From positions 868,001-932,000 of the forward strand of contig NZ_AP028955.1 of the NCBI RefSeq assembly GCF_040369795.1: a DNA stretch of 64,000 nt, given 5' to 3'. Positions 33,204 to 44,454 of the stretch are shown here, one piece after another; positions within the stretch are counted from its first letter, which is position 1, and the number at the start of each line of letters is the position of its first letter. This stretch comes from Spiroplasma_E ixodetis_B. Lineage in GTDB: Bacteria > Bacillota_I > Bacilli_A > Mycoplasmatales > VBWQ01. The position numbers and the translations under genes were made by a program. The notes below the pieces were generated by a model. The model did not search any database, was not told the DNA's origin, and worked only from the letters and a program-made list of their open reading frames with translations.

Positions 33204-33704
33204 TTTGTTGTTTGATTTTTTCAAAATTATTATCTGGGATTTTTAAGCAATCATTTAGTAATTCTTTTATGTTAGAATTTTCAATATTAAATTTTTCAAA
33301 TATTTCTTTTAAAGAAAGTTTAGTTTCAAAGTATGTTTCATCATTTTTAATATTTACACCTTCTTTAATAATTTTATTTTTTAAGTCATTTATTTCAGTT
33401 ATATATGATGAATTTGGTAATTTTTTTTATTAATTTCAAATTTTGGTAAATTAAAAGTTGCTGTTATTACTCATGGGATATCTATTTTTTTAGATGCAAC
33501 TGCATTATGGTAACCATTTTTTAAAAATTATTGTAATTATTTAGAAAAAATGGTTACTTTTGAACTATTGTAAATTGAATGTTGAACATTAATTAGATCT
33601 TTTTGATTATAATCAATCATTATTTCTAAATTTAAACGTTTACTTTTTAATTTAAAAGTATTATTTTTTAATATTGTTTTTATAATTTCATATGGTTTTG
33701 GCAT
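33204..33704 (-). pseudogene. Decayed unknown gene
   Basis: Starts at ATG 33704 after AAGGATATT with MPKPYEIIKTILKNN, then LNLEIMIDYNQKDLINVQHS. It breaks at TAA near 33540. Other frames continue with NGYHNAVASKKIDIPWVIT and TATFNLPKFEI, then further shifted pieces down to the mini element. Several stops and shifts show it is not functional. Small size, AT content and Asn/Lys richness recall the gene group at 45866-47525, but I cannot show they are related. Not recognised. Confidence 0.45.
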
Positions 33705-33808
33705 ATAAATATCCTTTCTTTTTTTAACTTATTAATAATTATTTAATACTAAATTAATTATATATTATGTTGTATTTTAATGTAGTAATAGGAGTTTTAA
33801 ATAACATT

Positions 33809-34959
33809 AGACATATTCCGTAAATAAATTTTTTAAAAGTCAATTAATAATTTAAAATTTATTTTATAATTTCTTTATTAATAAATTAATAAGGTGTTGA
33901 TAAAAATGAATTTTGAAAATTTAAAAAAATTAAAAAATGAACAATTTTATAGATATTTTGGTATAAAACGTTTTCATTTTGATGAAATGTTAACAAAATT
34001 AATTGAAATAGAAAATTTAAAAAAAACTAAAGGTAGAAAATATAAACTTTCAGTTGAAGAAAGATTGATGATGACTTTAGTATACTGAAAAGAATATTAT
34101 ACTTTTTTCCAAATGAGTATTAAATATAAAATGAGTGCATCAAGTTGTTTTCGAAATATTACTTGAGTAGAAAATAAACTTAGTGATGACAAAGATTATC
34201 AGTTTTTAAAAACAAAATATAAATCAAAAATTGAGAAAAAACAAGAAGATTTAAATGAATTTCAATTTTATTTAATTGATTCAACTGAAATTGAAATTGA
34301 AAGACCAACTAAAAAAACTACAGTTAGAATATTTTTCTGGTAAAAGTTGAATGTTTTCTATAAAATTTCAAATTATATATGACTTTTTTAATAAAAAAAT
34401 TGTTGATATTTTTGCTGATAATGGAAAAGTACATGATTTTCAAATATTAAAAAATTCAAATCTTGAATTTTCAGAAAAAACAATAATTATTGGTGATTTG
34501 GGCTATCAAGGAATACAAAATATTTATAAAAATACTATATTACCAATTAAAAAAACTAAAAATAAAAAATTAACTAAACAAGAAAAAATCTACAATAAAA
34601 TTATTTCAAAAATTAGAATTAAAGTTGAACATGTTTTTGCTTGATTAAAAAGATTCAAAATTTTAATAAATAAATGTAGAAAAAGTATATTTAGACTTAT
34701 GTACTTAAGATTTAACTTACTTTGTGAAATTTTTAATAAAACAAAACCATTAAAATAAAAAAATATTAAAAATATTTTTTTAAAAATTTAAATTTTTATC
34801 AAGTTAATATAAAAATAATATTAACAATTTTTGTGTTTGAAATATAAATTTATTTTTAAAGTATTTTTTTAAAAATATTAACTTCTATAATTATTAACAC
34901 TAAAAAATTTATAAATATTATTATTGACAATTGATTAAATTTATTTACGGAATATGTCT
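33809..34959 (+). mobile_element. IS5-like element, complete, with 3-bp duplication
   Basis: 1151 bp between full terminal repeats, flanked by ATT at 33806-33808 and 34960-34962. The clean duplication shows a simple insertion 44 bases past the end of asnS. Confidence 0.93.
33906..34758 (+). pseudogene. IS5-family transposase in two frames (A7 at the shift site)
   Basis: First frame 33906-34342: MNFENLKKLKNEQFYRYFG ... FYLIDSTEIEIERPTKK, with HTH and first catalytic Asp. Second frame 34318-34758: LQLEYFSGKSWMFSIKFQ, IIIGDLGYQG (Asp), VEHVFAWLKRFK (Glu). At the junction four other copies carry A8 (A AAA AAC), allowing a -1 shift; this copy has A7, so a -1 shift would not join the frames. Both halves are otherwise perfect. 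Confidence 0.8.
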
Positions 34960-35003
34960 ATTATAAGTTTAATTTAAAAAGATATTATTAAAATATTATT
35001 ATT

Positions 35004-36419
35004 TTAGAATAATAAGTTATTTGGTGTACGAGGAAAAGGAATAACATCTCTAATATTATTAATACCCGTAATAAACATTAAAAATCTTTCTAGACCTAAA
35101 CCAAAACCAGCACTTGGTGCATATCCATATTTTCTTAAATCAAAATATCATCGTAGATCATTACCTTCAATTTTGAATTGGGTTTTATTTTTTAGTAATT
35201 GTTCATAATTATCTTCACGAACAGAACCACCAATTAATTCACCAATCCCTGGCGCTAATAAATCCATAGCTGCCACTGTTTTTTGTTGTGGATGATTACT
35301 ATCAATTGGATTAAGTTTCATGTAAAAAGCTTTGATGGTTTGTGGATAGTTAATAACAAAAGTTGGTTGTTTAGTTATTTCTTCGCATAAATATCTTTCA
35401 TGTTCTGATTGTAAATCAATCCCTCATTTAATTTCATTAAATTCAAATTTTTTTCCTTTTTTTTGTGCATTTAAAAGTAATTCAATGACTTCTGTATAAG
35501 TAATAACTTTAAAATCAGAGTTAAAATCGGCAATTTTTTCTAATTTTTCAATTAGTGATTGTTCATTTTTAGTTTCTTGTTTTTGTTCTAAGAATTTTAA
35601 TTCAGAATTACAATTATTTAGAACATCTCTAATAACGGTTTTTATTAGTTTTTGGGCTAGTATAATATTATCTTGTAGATTACTAAAGGTAAATTCTGGT
35701 TCTACCATTCAAAATTCTGCTGCGTGACGTGTAGTATTAGATTTTTCGGCACGAAATGTTGGCCCAAATGTGTAAACTTTTTGTAAAGATTGAGCGTAGG
35801 CTTCAGCATTTAACTGACCACTAACAGTTAATGAGGCTTTTTTCCCAAAAAAATCCTTTTCATATTTATCATTAGTTATAGTAGTGACAATAAAATTTTC
35901 ACCAGCACCTTCAGCATCATTAGCTGTAATAAGAGGACTATGTAGGTAAATAAATTGATTATCATGGAAAAATTTATGAATAGATCATGATACTTGATCA
36001 CGAATTCTAAATAATGACAAGAAAGTATTAGTGCGAATACGTAAGTGTGCGTGTTCACGAAGAAATTCATTTGTATGTTCTTTTTTTTGGATTGGATAAT
36101 CATTAGCGCATATGTTGTAGACAGTAGCAGTAATTACTTTTAGTTCAAATCGTTGTTTCGTATTTGGTGTTAAAATTAAATTGCCAGTAATATTAACAGC
36201 ACTACCGGTAGTAACATTAGTTAAATTGTTATTATTTTCTAAATTTGGATCATATACTACTTGTAAGTTATTAATTGAAGAACCATCGTTTAAATCTAAA
36301 AACCCAACTTTTTTACTATTTCGATTAGAACGAACCCAACCGTTAACAGTTACTTGTGTTGGTATTTTTTTAGTTTTATCGTTACTATTAATAAATAAAT
36401 TATTAATTGTGTAAATCAT
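35004..36419 (-). CDS. asnS: Asparaginyl-tRNA synthetase
   Basis: 471 residues; class IIb synthetase. The N-terminal OB fold (residues about 20-110: VTVNGWVRSNRNSKKVGFLDLNDGS) binds the anticodon. Motif 2 region is TFGPTFRAEKSNTTRHAAEF with EFWMVEPEF following, and motif 3 GFGLGLERFLMFITG is near the C-terminus. Loss of the AspRS insertion and the FPRTP end support AsnRS rather than AspRS. Start ATG at 36419 after AGGAGGAAC. Charges tRNA-Asn directly with asparagine. Confidence 0.95.
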
Positions 36420-36546
36420 TATTGTTCCTCCTATTTATTTTTATATAATAAATAAATTATATATTAACTATTATCTTAGCAGTAAATTATTTATGATTTT
36501 TTTCATTAATATTTGGGATAAATTTTATTTTTAGTTAGTATAAAAT

Positions 36547-36577
36547 TTGAAATTCAATTTTAAGTTAATGTTATAAT
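36547..36577 (+). promoter_or_regulatory. Likely promoter of the Nudix gene
   Basis: TTGAAA (36547-36552) and TATAAT (36572-36577), spacing 19, 26 bases before the Nudix start codon, whose ribosome binding site is AAAGGGGG. Confidence 0.5.
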
Positions 36578-36603
36578 ATTACTTATAGTAAAGGGGGTTT
36601 ATT

Positions 36604-37098
36604 ATGGGCAAATTTTTAAAGTTAATTACTAATAGCTTTATGACAGGTGTTAGTGAACCATGTTGTAATAATGAAGGATTTGCAGTTTTACCTTTTGTAT
36701 ATAAATATAATCAATATTGATTTTTATTAATGAAAGAAAAGAATCCTTTATTTGAAAATAAAAAGATATCATTTTTTAGTACTCTAACAGGTGGTTGTAA
36801 ATTAGGTAAATCATCACTAGAAACTGTTAAGAATGAAATTTTAGAAGAGACAGGAATTAATATTAGCAGTTTAAAACTTGATTGTATTTATAGACTTGGT
36901 AGTTATTATGCTAATAAAACTTCAATAAAAATATGACATTTTTATGCTGTTGATTTATCTAGTTTGAATTTAGATTTAAAGTTAAGTTATTTTGGTAAAG
37001 GTGATGGTAGTATTGGTGAAAATGGTATTAATGGTATTTTTATTAATGAGAGTGAACTAGATAAAGTTAAAAGGAAGAAAATATGTTTAAAGATATAA
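36604..37098 (+). CDS. Nudix hydrolase-family protein
   Basis: 164 residues. GGCKLGKSSLETVKNEILEETGI matches the Nudix box in its core NE-x-x-EE-x-G, keeping the three metal-binding Glu, but the first conserved Glu is Lys and the Arg is Asn. Substrate cannot be told from sequence. Its last 15 bases overlap the start of a decayed pnuC, so the pair may once have served NAD-precursor metabolism; that is inference. The altered box might mean changed specificity or loss of activity. Confidence 0.75.
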
Positions 37099-37930
37099 AA
37101 TTTAAATTTATAAAAAGAAAGAAAAATATAAAATAATTTTTATTATCAATACCCAAAGATCTTAATAAAATTCCATTTTCCGCTAAAGTAGATATTATTT
37201 GTTTAGGAATTTTTATGTTATGAAATACATTTTTTGATTTGAATCATTTTATTAATCCTAATTTATATCCTTCGGTCTGAACTATTGTAAATCGTCAAGA
37301 TTATCATCCTTGACAGCAAGTATTATTATTCTTAAATGGTATTGCTGCTTTTACTAATGTTATTTGTATAATTTTAATTTCGTTTGGTAAAATTTCTAAT
37401 TTTTTTTGAGGTTTTTTTGCTGTTAGTATTTATGGTTGTATTGCTTTAGTTTGAGATTATGTTGGTGATATGCAGTTGAATTTATTTTTCTTTTTTCCTT
37501 TTTAATTTATTGGCTATAGTTTATGGGAATTTCATTTAGATTAACAACAAGAAATAATTTATAAACGTTTAAATTTAAAAACAAGTATTGTTACTATTTA
37601 CTTTGCAATTGTTTTATCAGTATTTTTTTATTTTGAAATTCCTATTTTCGGGACTTTCCTAAAAACTGTGTTTTTGAAATAAATTTTAGTTGTAAAATCA
37701 CTAAGTTACACAGATTACTAAACATTACTGAATTTTCACGTGTAATTTTAGGTAAATATGATTTTGATGGTAATACTTTTCAACAAGTTTTACCACATAT
37801 TCTAGATTAATTAACTAATTATTTAATTATTGTTGCACAAATAATAATGTTATTACTTTTTCGTGAACAATGAATTTTTGTAAGAAGTAAAGAAAAAGTG
37901 GTAGTTAAAAAAGAAACATATGAACATTAA
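37084..37930 (+). pseudogene. pnuC: Nicotinamide riboside transporter PnuC, decayed
   Basis: Reading through TGA, the frame gives a multipass membrane protein with SFGKISNFFWGFFAVSIYG, LVWDYVGDMQLNLFFFFPF and FIGYSLWEFHL. This is the PnuC pattern (xNxxFYxPxQFIGWxxW). TAA codons occur at 37132, at 37502 (PF*FIGY, probably once Gln), at about 37541 and near 37808. An 80-bp mini element sits at 37650. The C-terminal LTNYLIIVAQIIMLLLFREQW is still clear. Dead gene. Confidence 0.78.
37650..37729. repeat. 80-bp non-autonomous mini element, copy 2, inside pnuC
   Basis: Ends GGGACTTTCCTAAAAACTGT and the inverse of GTAATGTTTAGTAATCTGTG. Nearly identical to the inverse of 30413-30492. Flanks share ATTTTC on both sides, a partial target duplication. 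Confidence 0.78.
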
Positions 37931-37980
37931 TATCTTTTAAATAAGAAAAATAATAATTTAGAAAATAAGTTATTTTTTTG

Positions 37981-37986
37981 TATAAT
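37981..37986 (+). promoter_or_regulatory. -10 box for tsaE
   Basis: TATAAT 39 bases before the tsaE start codon, in an otherwise noncoding gap after the pnuC remnant. The -35 region (TTTAGA, about 37957) is poor. Confidence 0.45.
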
Positions 37987-38025
37987 AGTTTGTAAAGTAT
38001 AAAATAATTATCAAAGAAGGTTATT

Positions 38026-38496
38026 ATGAAAAAGAATGTATATATATTAAAAAATTTAGATGACACTAATGCTCTTGCCAAAATAATTGCTAAAATTGCT
38101 AAACCAAATTTAATTTTATTATTAAATGGTCCGCTTGGTAGTGGTAAAACGCAAATTACTAAATTAATTGGTAATTTACTTGGAGTTAAAAATATTATTA
38201 ATTCACCAACTTTTATTATTTGAAATAAGTATCAAACTAAATATGAATGAAATTTCATTCATATGGATGCTTATCGTTTAATTAATCCTCATTTAGAAGA
38301 ATATTATGAAATAATGATGAATAATTTTATGATAATTGAATGATCAGAAAGATTAAAAATTAATTTTAATAATTATTCATATATTGCTATAGATTTTAAA
38401 ATTATTGATATTAATAGTAGGCAAATAGTTATTAATCCTAATCTTCTTACAAAAGAGGAAGAAAAGTATTTATTTGACGCATTAAAAAAAATATAG
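38026..38496 (+). CDS. tsaE: tRNA threonylcarbamoyladenosine biosynthesis ATPase TsaE
   Basis: 156 residues, the usual size. Walker A NGPLGSGKTQITKLIG near residues 34-49. The typical TsaE pattern NSPTFIIWNKY (switch region) is followed by FIHMDAYRL and IIEWSERL. Ribosome binding site AAGAAGG. TsaE drives turnover of the TsaB-TsaD complex that makes t6A37 in ANN-decoding tRNAs. It ends 13 bases before a hairpin terminator shared with the opposing rhomboid-like gene. Confidence 0.93.
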
Positions 38497-38508
38497 AATT
38501 TTATTTAT

Positions 38509-38538
38509 AAAAAAAGTAGGAAAAATCCTACTTTTTTT
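38509..38538. terminator. Bidirectional terminator between tsaE and the rhomboid-like gene
   Basis: AAAAAAAGTAGGA, short loop, TCCTACTTTTTTT: GC-containing stem with A run before and T run after, so it can serve both converging genes. Confidence 0.85.
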
Positions 38539-39895
38539 ATAATTGTATATGAAAGTAATTAAGCATAATACTATTAATAGTACTTTGACTAATTAAACCA
38601 ATTTTTTGATATTGTTTTAATACTTCTAAAGTATAGTTATTATCATCAACAGGATAATAATTATTTAAACCTCAAAGTAAACCAGCAAATAATACTAATG
38701 AACCAATAGCAATTGGACTAAAAGCATAATACACAGTTATTTTACGATTATTATATCCGATTAAAGAAGCAAATAATCATCCTGTGACAAAAGCAATCAT
38801 TCAATATAATAATGTCACTACTTGTTGATCAGTTATAAATCAAAATATTAGCATTAATAAAATAGTTGTAAAGAAACGATTCATAATTGGAGTTTTAAAT
38901 AATTTATAATTTCAAATGAAAGGCAACATTGCTCCTAATGAAATTACAGGAAAAACTCAAAATCCTGACATGATATTAATATTATCAAAAACACTTTGTA
39001 AAATACCGGTTAGAATCATTGCGCCAATTCAAATGAAAATTGCTTTTCATCATCCATAAAATCCTTCAACAAATCTTCCAACATGATAAAACATTCAAAG
39101 TGAAAATATTAAATTAATAGGAGCTGAAGGATTTATATCATTACCAGCAAATGGATAAATTAATCACCTTCAATATTGATAAGCGCCAAATATTAAGTTA
39201 TGATAATTGGCACCAAAAAGCAAATGTTGTTGTTTATAATCTAATGCTAATCAATCATCTTGACTAAGATTTATAATTACTAGAAAAACAACAAGTGTAA
39301 TAATAGGAATTATAAAAAGAAATCAGGTAACTGCCAAATTAGCATTAGTACATTTTTTTAATGTTTCGCTTAAGTAACGACGGTTTTGAAAATTAACTTT
39401 TTTCCAATTATCACTTAAAGTTCCAGCACTATTATCTTCATTAGTATCTTCATTATTTTCAGTTTCAGTTTCAAGTTGGGGTAAGTCTACCTTAATAAAT
39501 TTAGTAATACTAGGATAAAATTTAGATAATTCTTGAACGATTTTATCACTAGTAGCAACAATAACATCAACTGCTGGTGACCTTCGATTTTCGTTTTGGT
39601 TATCATCATTTAAGATAACCATTAAATAACGAATATCTTTAACACCTTCATCTGCTAATTGTTTATGTAAAATTTCATAAACTTCATCTTTGTTTTTTAA
39701 ATGGTGAGGATTAAAATTATTTTCTTTAATAATTTTAATGATATGATAAGTATTACTATCTTTATTAGTTAGATATACTTCACCTTTAACATGTAGTTTT
39801 AATTCTTTAGGAACATTAAATGGTCGATAATCTTGATGACTAATAAAATAATCAACTAATTGTAAACCTAAAATATCTAGAATATTATCATCCAT
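38537..39895 (-). CDS. Rhomboid-fold membrane protein, probably not a protease
   Basis: 452 residues: a soluble N-terminal domain (about 1-175, acidic linker LETETENNEDTNEDNSAG), then at least six transmembrane helices. YWRWLIYPFAG followed by NLIFSLWMFYHVGRFVEGFYG fits the rhomboid helix 1-2 region (WRxxTxxFxH, NxxxLxxxGxxxE). The place of the catalytic GxSG has IMSGFWVFPVI, keeping Ser-Gly, but the helix-6 His is not evident (WMIAFVTGWLFASLIG). It may therefore be a pseudoprotease. ATG at 39895 overlaps the rluD stop as TAATG, implying translational coupling. Confidence 0.7.
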
Positions 39896-40818
39896 TATTT
39901 AACACTTTCCTTTCGTAATAATTGTAATTTATTTTCAAAAAAATCAGGTAAGTTACACTCAAAAGTCATAACTTTTTTAGTTGTGGGATGAGTAAAAGTA
40001 ATGACTTTAGCATGTAAGTATTGTCCAATATTAGCATTTTCCAATTTAAATTTGCTGTATAAAGGGTCATTTACAATTGGATGTTCAATTCACTCAAAAT
40101 GAACACGAATTTGGTGTGTTCGACCAGTTTCTAATTGACATTGAACTAAAGTATAGTCTTTAAATCGCTCAATAACTGTAAAATGAGTAGTTGCTTTCTT
40201 ACTATTTTGTTCATTGACCATCATTTTTAGACGATTATTATTGCTTCTAGCAATAGGTGCTTTAATGGTTCCTGATCTACCTTTAATTGTACCATGAACT
40301 AATGCAATATAAATTCGTTTAATTTCATGTTTTTGTAATTGTTCTGCTAAAATATGATGACTAATTTTATTTTTAGCCACTAATAATAATCCTGTCGTTT
40401 GTTTGTCAATACGATGAACAATGCCTGGACGTAAATTATTTTCTTCAATATTTTCAATTTTAGATTGGAATAATAATCCGTTAACTAAAGTATTATCTCA
40501 ATTACCTGCTCCTGGGTGGACAACCAAATTATTAGGTTTGTTAATAACAAGAATTTCATTATCCTCATAAACTATTTCAAAATCAATTGCAGTTGCTTTT
40601 AAAGTGTTATCTTTGTCATTTTTAATAATAATATTTATTTCATCATTATTTTTTAATAATAAGTTAGCTGATGAAATAGTTTTATTATTAACTATTACTT
40701 GCCCATTAGTGATTAAATTTTGGATAAAATTTCGTGAATAATGATGTTCTGTTAATACCATCGCTAAATATTTGTCGATGCGGATATTTTTGTTTTCATG
40801 ATATTTTAGTTTTATCAT
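39895..40818 (-). CDS. rluD: 23S rRNA pseudouridine synthase, RluD family
   Basis: About 307 residues from MIKLKYHENKNIRIDKYLA. N-terminal S4 domain (RIDKYLAMVL...VNNKTISSANLLLKNNDEI) and catalytic PSUS domain with LRPGIVHRIDKQTTGLLLVA, where the Asp of HRLDxxTxG is the nucleophile, and LETGRTHQIRVHF. ATGs also occur at 40836, 40860, 40872 and 40905 without clear ribosome binding sites; the one at 40818 fits the family start best. It overlaps lspA by 113 bases. RluD itself modifies helix 69 of 23S rRNA; specificity here is by homology. Confidence 0.88.
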
Positions 40819-41413
40819 CTTTTGATTTTCTGTCATTGATGATTGTTGTAAATGTTCCATTGTTGACTTCATTATTGTGTTCTCCAAACTTTTCTTGATA
40901 GGCATTAATTATGGTTCCAATAATTATTTGTAGAATAATAATTGTGATACCAATGGTAATGAATATATCCGCAGTATTAAAAATAGTATATGGTGGGAAT
41001 AGTTGTCATAATAAAAAGTCAATAACACCGCCTTTGTGTAAAAATCTATCTGTTAAATTACCGATTGTTCCTGCAATAACAAAACTGAGACCTAGTGCTC
41101 TGTTAATAGATTTAGTAAATAATAGTCAGGTGCTACTAGCAATTGCTACTAGAAAAGCAAAAGTTATTAGAAATATTCTTTGATTTTGAAAAAAACTAAA
41201 AGCAGAACCATAATTAATAATAAATTTTAAATTAATAAATCAAGGTATAAATTTATATTCTTCACCAGCTTTTATTCCATTTTGTACTGCTAATTTTATC
41301 ATTTGATCAGTGACAATTAGAATAATAATTGCGCAAAAACAAATTATTTTAGTTAATCATTTTCAATCACGTGTTTTTAAATGATTTTTAATTGCTAATC
41401 AAGAAAATTCCAT
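40706..41413 (-). CDS. lspA: Lipoprotein signal peptidase (signal peptidase II)
   Basis: Four transmembrane helices with the family signatures: IINYGSAFSFF, AGTIGNLTDRFLHKGGVIDFL (first catalytic Asp) and FNTADIFITIG (second Asp). Start ATG at 41413 after AGAAAGAAG, 31 bases past ileS. With code 4 the frame continues beyond the usual end, through one TGA, to TAA at 40706, giving 235 residues with a hydrophilic tail of about 70 that overlaps rluD. Either the tail is real or an indel has removed a nearer stop. It processes the lipoproteins this organism makes (e.g. at 10286 and 14675). Confidence 0.92.
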
Positions 41414-41444
41414 AATTACTTCTTTCTAAACTAATATTAGTTAT

Positions 41445-44207
41445 TTACATTATTAAAGATAACACTTCAAAACAACGATTACAAACATCTTCTTTTGTTT
41501 CATTAACAATTAATCAACAGCGAGGACATTTAGTACCATCTTTTGTTTTAACATTAATAGTTCAATCATTAACGTTGCTATTATTATAATCAATATTAAC
41601 TTCACTAACAATTAATAATTGTGCTAATTCTTTTTCATCAATTGTTGATAAGATATTATGATTATCTTTAAAAATAATAGTTACTATTGTTTCTAGGGCT
41701 GTTTTAACAATTTTGTCTTTTTTAGCTTGTTCAATAACTTTATTAACTTCATTTTTAAAGTTAATAAAATATTCTCATTTTTCCATTAGTTTTGTTGCTT
41801 TGTTTAAATTTCATGGTTGTGGAAATTTTTTTAAATGAATAGAATCACTACTTGTGTTTAAATCTTTTTTAGTTAAACTTTGGAATGCTTCTTCAGTAGT
41901 GTGTGGTAAAATAGGGGCTAATAAACCAATTAAAGTTTTTACTATTAAAAACATTGTTATTTGTACTTGTTTTCTTCTAATGTCATTTTTGCTATTAACA
42001 TATAAAATATCTTTAGTAAAATCACAATAAAAAGCAGACAAATCATTAGTAACAAAATTTAAAATTAAATGATAGATAGTATTAAATTGGTAAGTTTGAT
42101 AATTTTCATTAATTTTAATCACTAATCCGTTTAATTTATTTAAAATATATTGATCAACTTCTGATAAACTATTAATAATTTCTTCTTGTTGTTTATTTTC
42201 AATAGTTTTGATATCTAAATCAAATAAATTACCTAGTAAGAAACGAAAAATATTTCTGATTTTACGATAGTTTTCACTAACTTGTTTTAAAATTTCAGTA
42301 CCAATTCTTGTATCATCAGTAAAATCAACACTGGCTACTCATAATCGTAAAATATCAGCACCATTAGTATCACAAATTGATTTAACACTAATAACATTAC
42401 CAATTGATTTTGACATTTTATTGCCTTTAGCATCAGTTACAAAACCATGTGCTAACAAGTTTTTATATGGACTACTATTATTAGTAATAGTTCCTGTTGT
42501 TAAACTTGAATTAAATCAACCACGAAATTGATCATTACCCTCCAAATATAAATCTGCTGGTCAAGGTAAATTATTATTTTTAATAACTGCTAAGTGGGAA
42601 ACACCACTATCATATCAAACATCCATGATATCTTGTTCTTTATAAAAAATACCATTTGGGCTATCTTTATGTTGATATTTAGGTGGTAATAAATCTTTTG
42701 CTTCTTTTTCAAATCAAATATTTGAACCATGTTTAGCAAATAAATCAGCCACATGATTAATAAGGTTTATATCCATGATTGGTTCTTTTTTTTTAGTGTA
42801 AAAAATTGGAATTGGTAATCCTCAAGCACGTTGACGAGAAATGCATCAATCATAGCGATTATTTGTCATTAATAACATTCTTTTTTTTGCTCATTCAGGA
42901 ACAAAATTTACTTTATTAATATTTTTAGTAAGTAATGGTTTGATTTTTTCAATAGCGATAAATCATTGTAAAGTAGCACGATAAATAACGGGTTTTTTAG
43001 TTCGTCAATCATGTGGATATTGATGTTTAAATCATTTCATACCAATTAATGTACCATTATTTTTTAAGCGCTCAACAATAATTTTATTAGTATCATCATA
43101 AAACTTATTGACTAATTGTTCATCATTGATTTCTGCTGTAAATTGACCTTGATCATTAATTGGACAAAGAATTTTGATATTATGTTTTAATCCTAAATCA
43201 AAATCTTCTTCACCAAACGCTGGAGCAGTATGAACAATTCCAGTTCCATCATTTATAGTAACATGAGAACCATGAACGATTGGGGTTTTTCTTTGATATA
43301 ATGGATGTAATGCTGTTAATCCAATTAAATCTTTACCAGAAATTGTTTTAACAATTGTAAAATCGGTGATGTTGTTTGCTTTAGTAAAAGAATCAATCAA
43401 TGGTTGTGCAATAATATATTGTTGTTCATTAGTCTTAATAATACTATATATAAATTCTTCATTTACTGCTAACATTTGATTGCTAGGAATGGTTCATGGC
43501 GTTGTTGTTCAAATTACTAGCGAGGTAGGTAAGTTAAATATTTTTTTTTCATCATTTAGTAAAAAGGCAACATAAATAGCAGCACTAGTTTTTGTTAAAT
43601 ATTCAACTTCAGCTTCAGCTAAGGCACTTTCACTTGATGGTGATCAATATACAGGATATAAATTACGATATACTAGTTTTTTTTCTACCATTTTAGAAAA
43701 AACTTTAATTTGTTCAGATTCATATTTTTTATCATAAGTAACATAATGATCTTTAAAATCTGTTAATAATCCTAATGTTTTAAATTGATTAATTTGATTA
43801 GCAACTTGCAGTTCTACATATTTTTGACATTGTTTTCTAAAATCTGATACTGCTATTTTTTTACGATTAATTCCTGAGTTAGTAACTGCTGTTTCAATAG
43901 GTAAACCATGCGTATCTCAACCTGCAATATAGGGTGTATAATAATTGCTACTATTATAATAGCGAACAATAATATCTTTTAAAATTTTATTTAATGCATG
44001 TCCTAAATGTAGATCACCGTTAGCATATGGAGGTCCATCATGAAGGATAAAAGTTTTCGTAGATTTTTTATTTTTGTTAATTAGTTGTTGATATATTTTT
44101 TGGTCTTGTCAATATTTTTGTAGTTGTGGTTCTTTTATAGTTAAATTAGCACGCATTTCAAAGTTAGTTTGAGGCATTAATAATGTATCTTTATAGTTTT
44201 TATTCAT
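41445..44207 (-). CDS. ileS: Isoleucyl-tRNA synthetase
   Basis: 920 residues, class Ia. HIGH motif PYANGDLHLGH at residues 60-70, editing domain with WTTTPWTIPSN and GTGIVHTAPAFGEEDF, KMSKS motif NKMSKSIGN, and a C-terminal zinc finger (CPRCW...CNRC). Start at 44207 after AAAGGAGAAT. First gene of a likely operon ileS-lspA-rluD-rhomboid. No leader structure such as a T-box could be recognised in the 247-base gap upstream. Confidence 0.96.
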
Positions 44208-44454
44208 GTATATTATTCTCCTTTAAAATAACAAGTTTTATTTGTACTAATTATTCTTTTTTATTCTTAAATTATTATACTAGTAATTACTTGAAATTTG
44301 TATAATATTTACTTTATTTTAATAATAAGATTTTATAAAACTTAAAAGTTAAAAATATTACTTTTAGTGAGTATTATTTTATAATAAAGTATAAACTTAT
44401 TAAAGTTTATAAAAAATATTTTTTTAATAATGTTAAAAAAGAGGTTAATGAATA

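Noticed and set aside
33212..33433. Plus-strand ORF MIFSKLLSGIFKQSF
   Set aside because: The opposite strand carries the better supported decayed gene with a ribosome binding site. The plus ORF has none.
33660..33704. The MPKPYEIIKT start as an IS630 transposase start (MPKPYSEDLRRK)
   Set aside because: Only the first five residues agree; the following residues and the surrounding DNA share nothing with IS630.
44208..44454. T-box leader ahead of ileS
   Set aside because: No T-box consensus or strong terminator hairpin could be recognised in this AT-rich gap.
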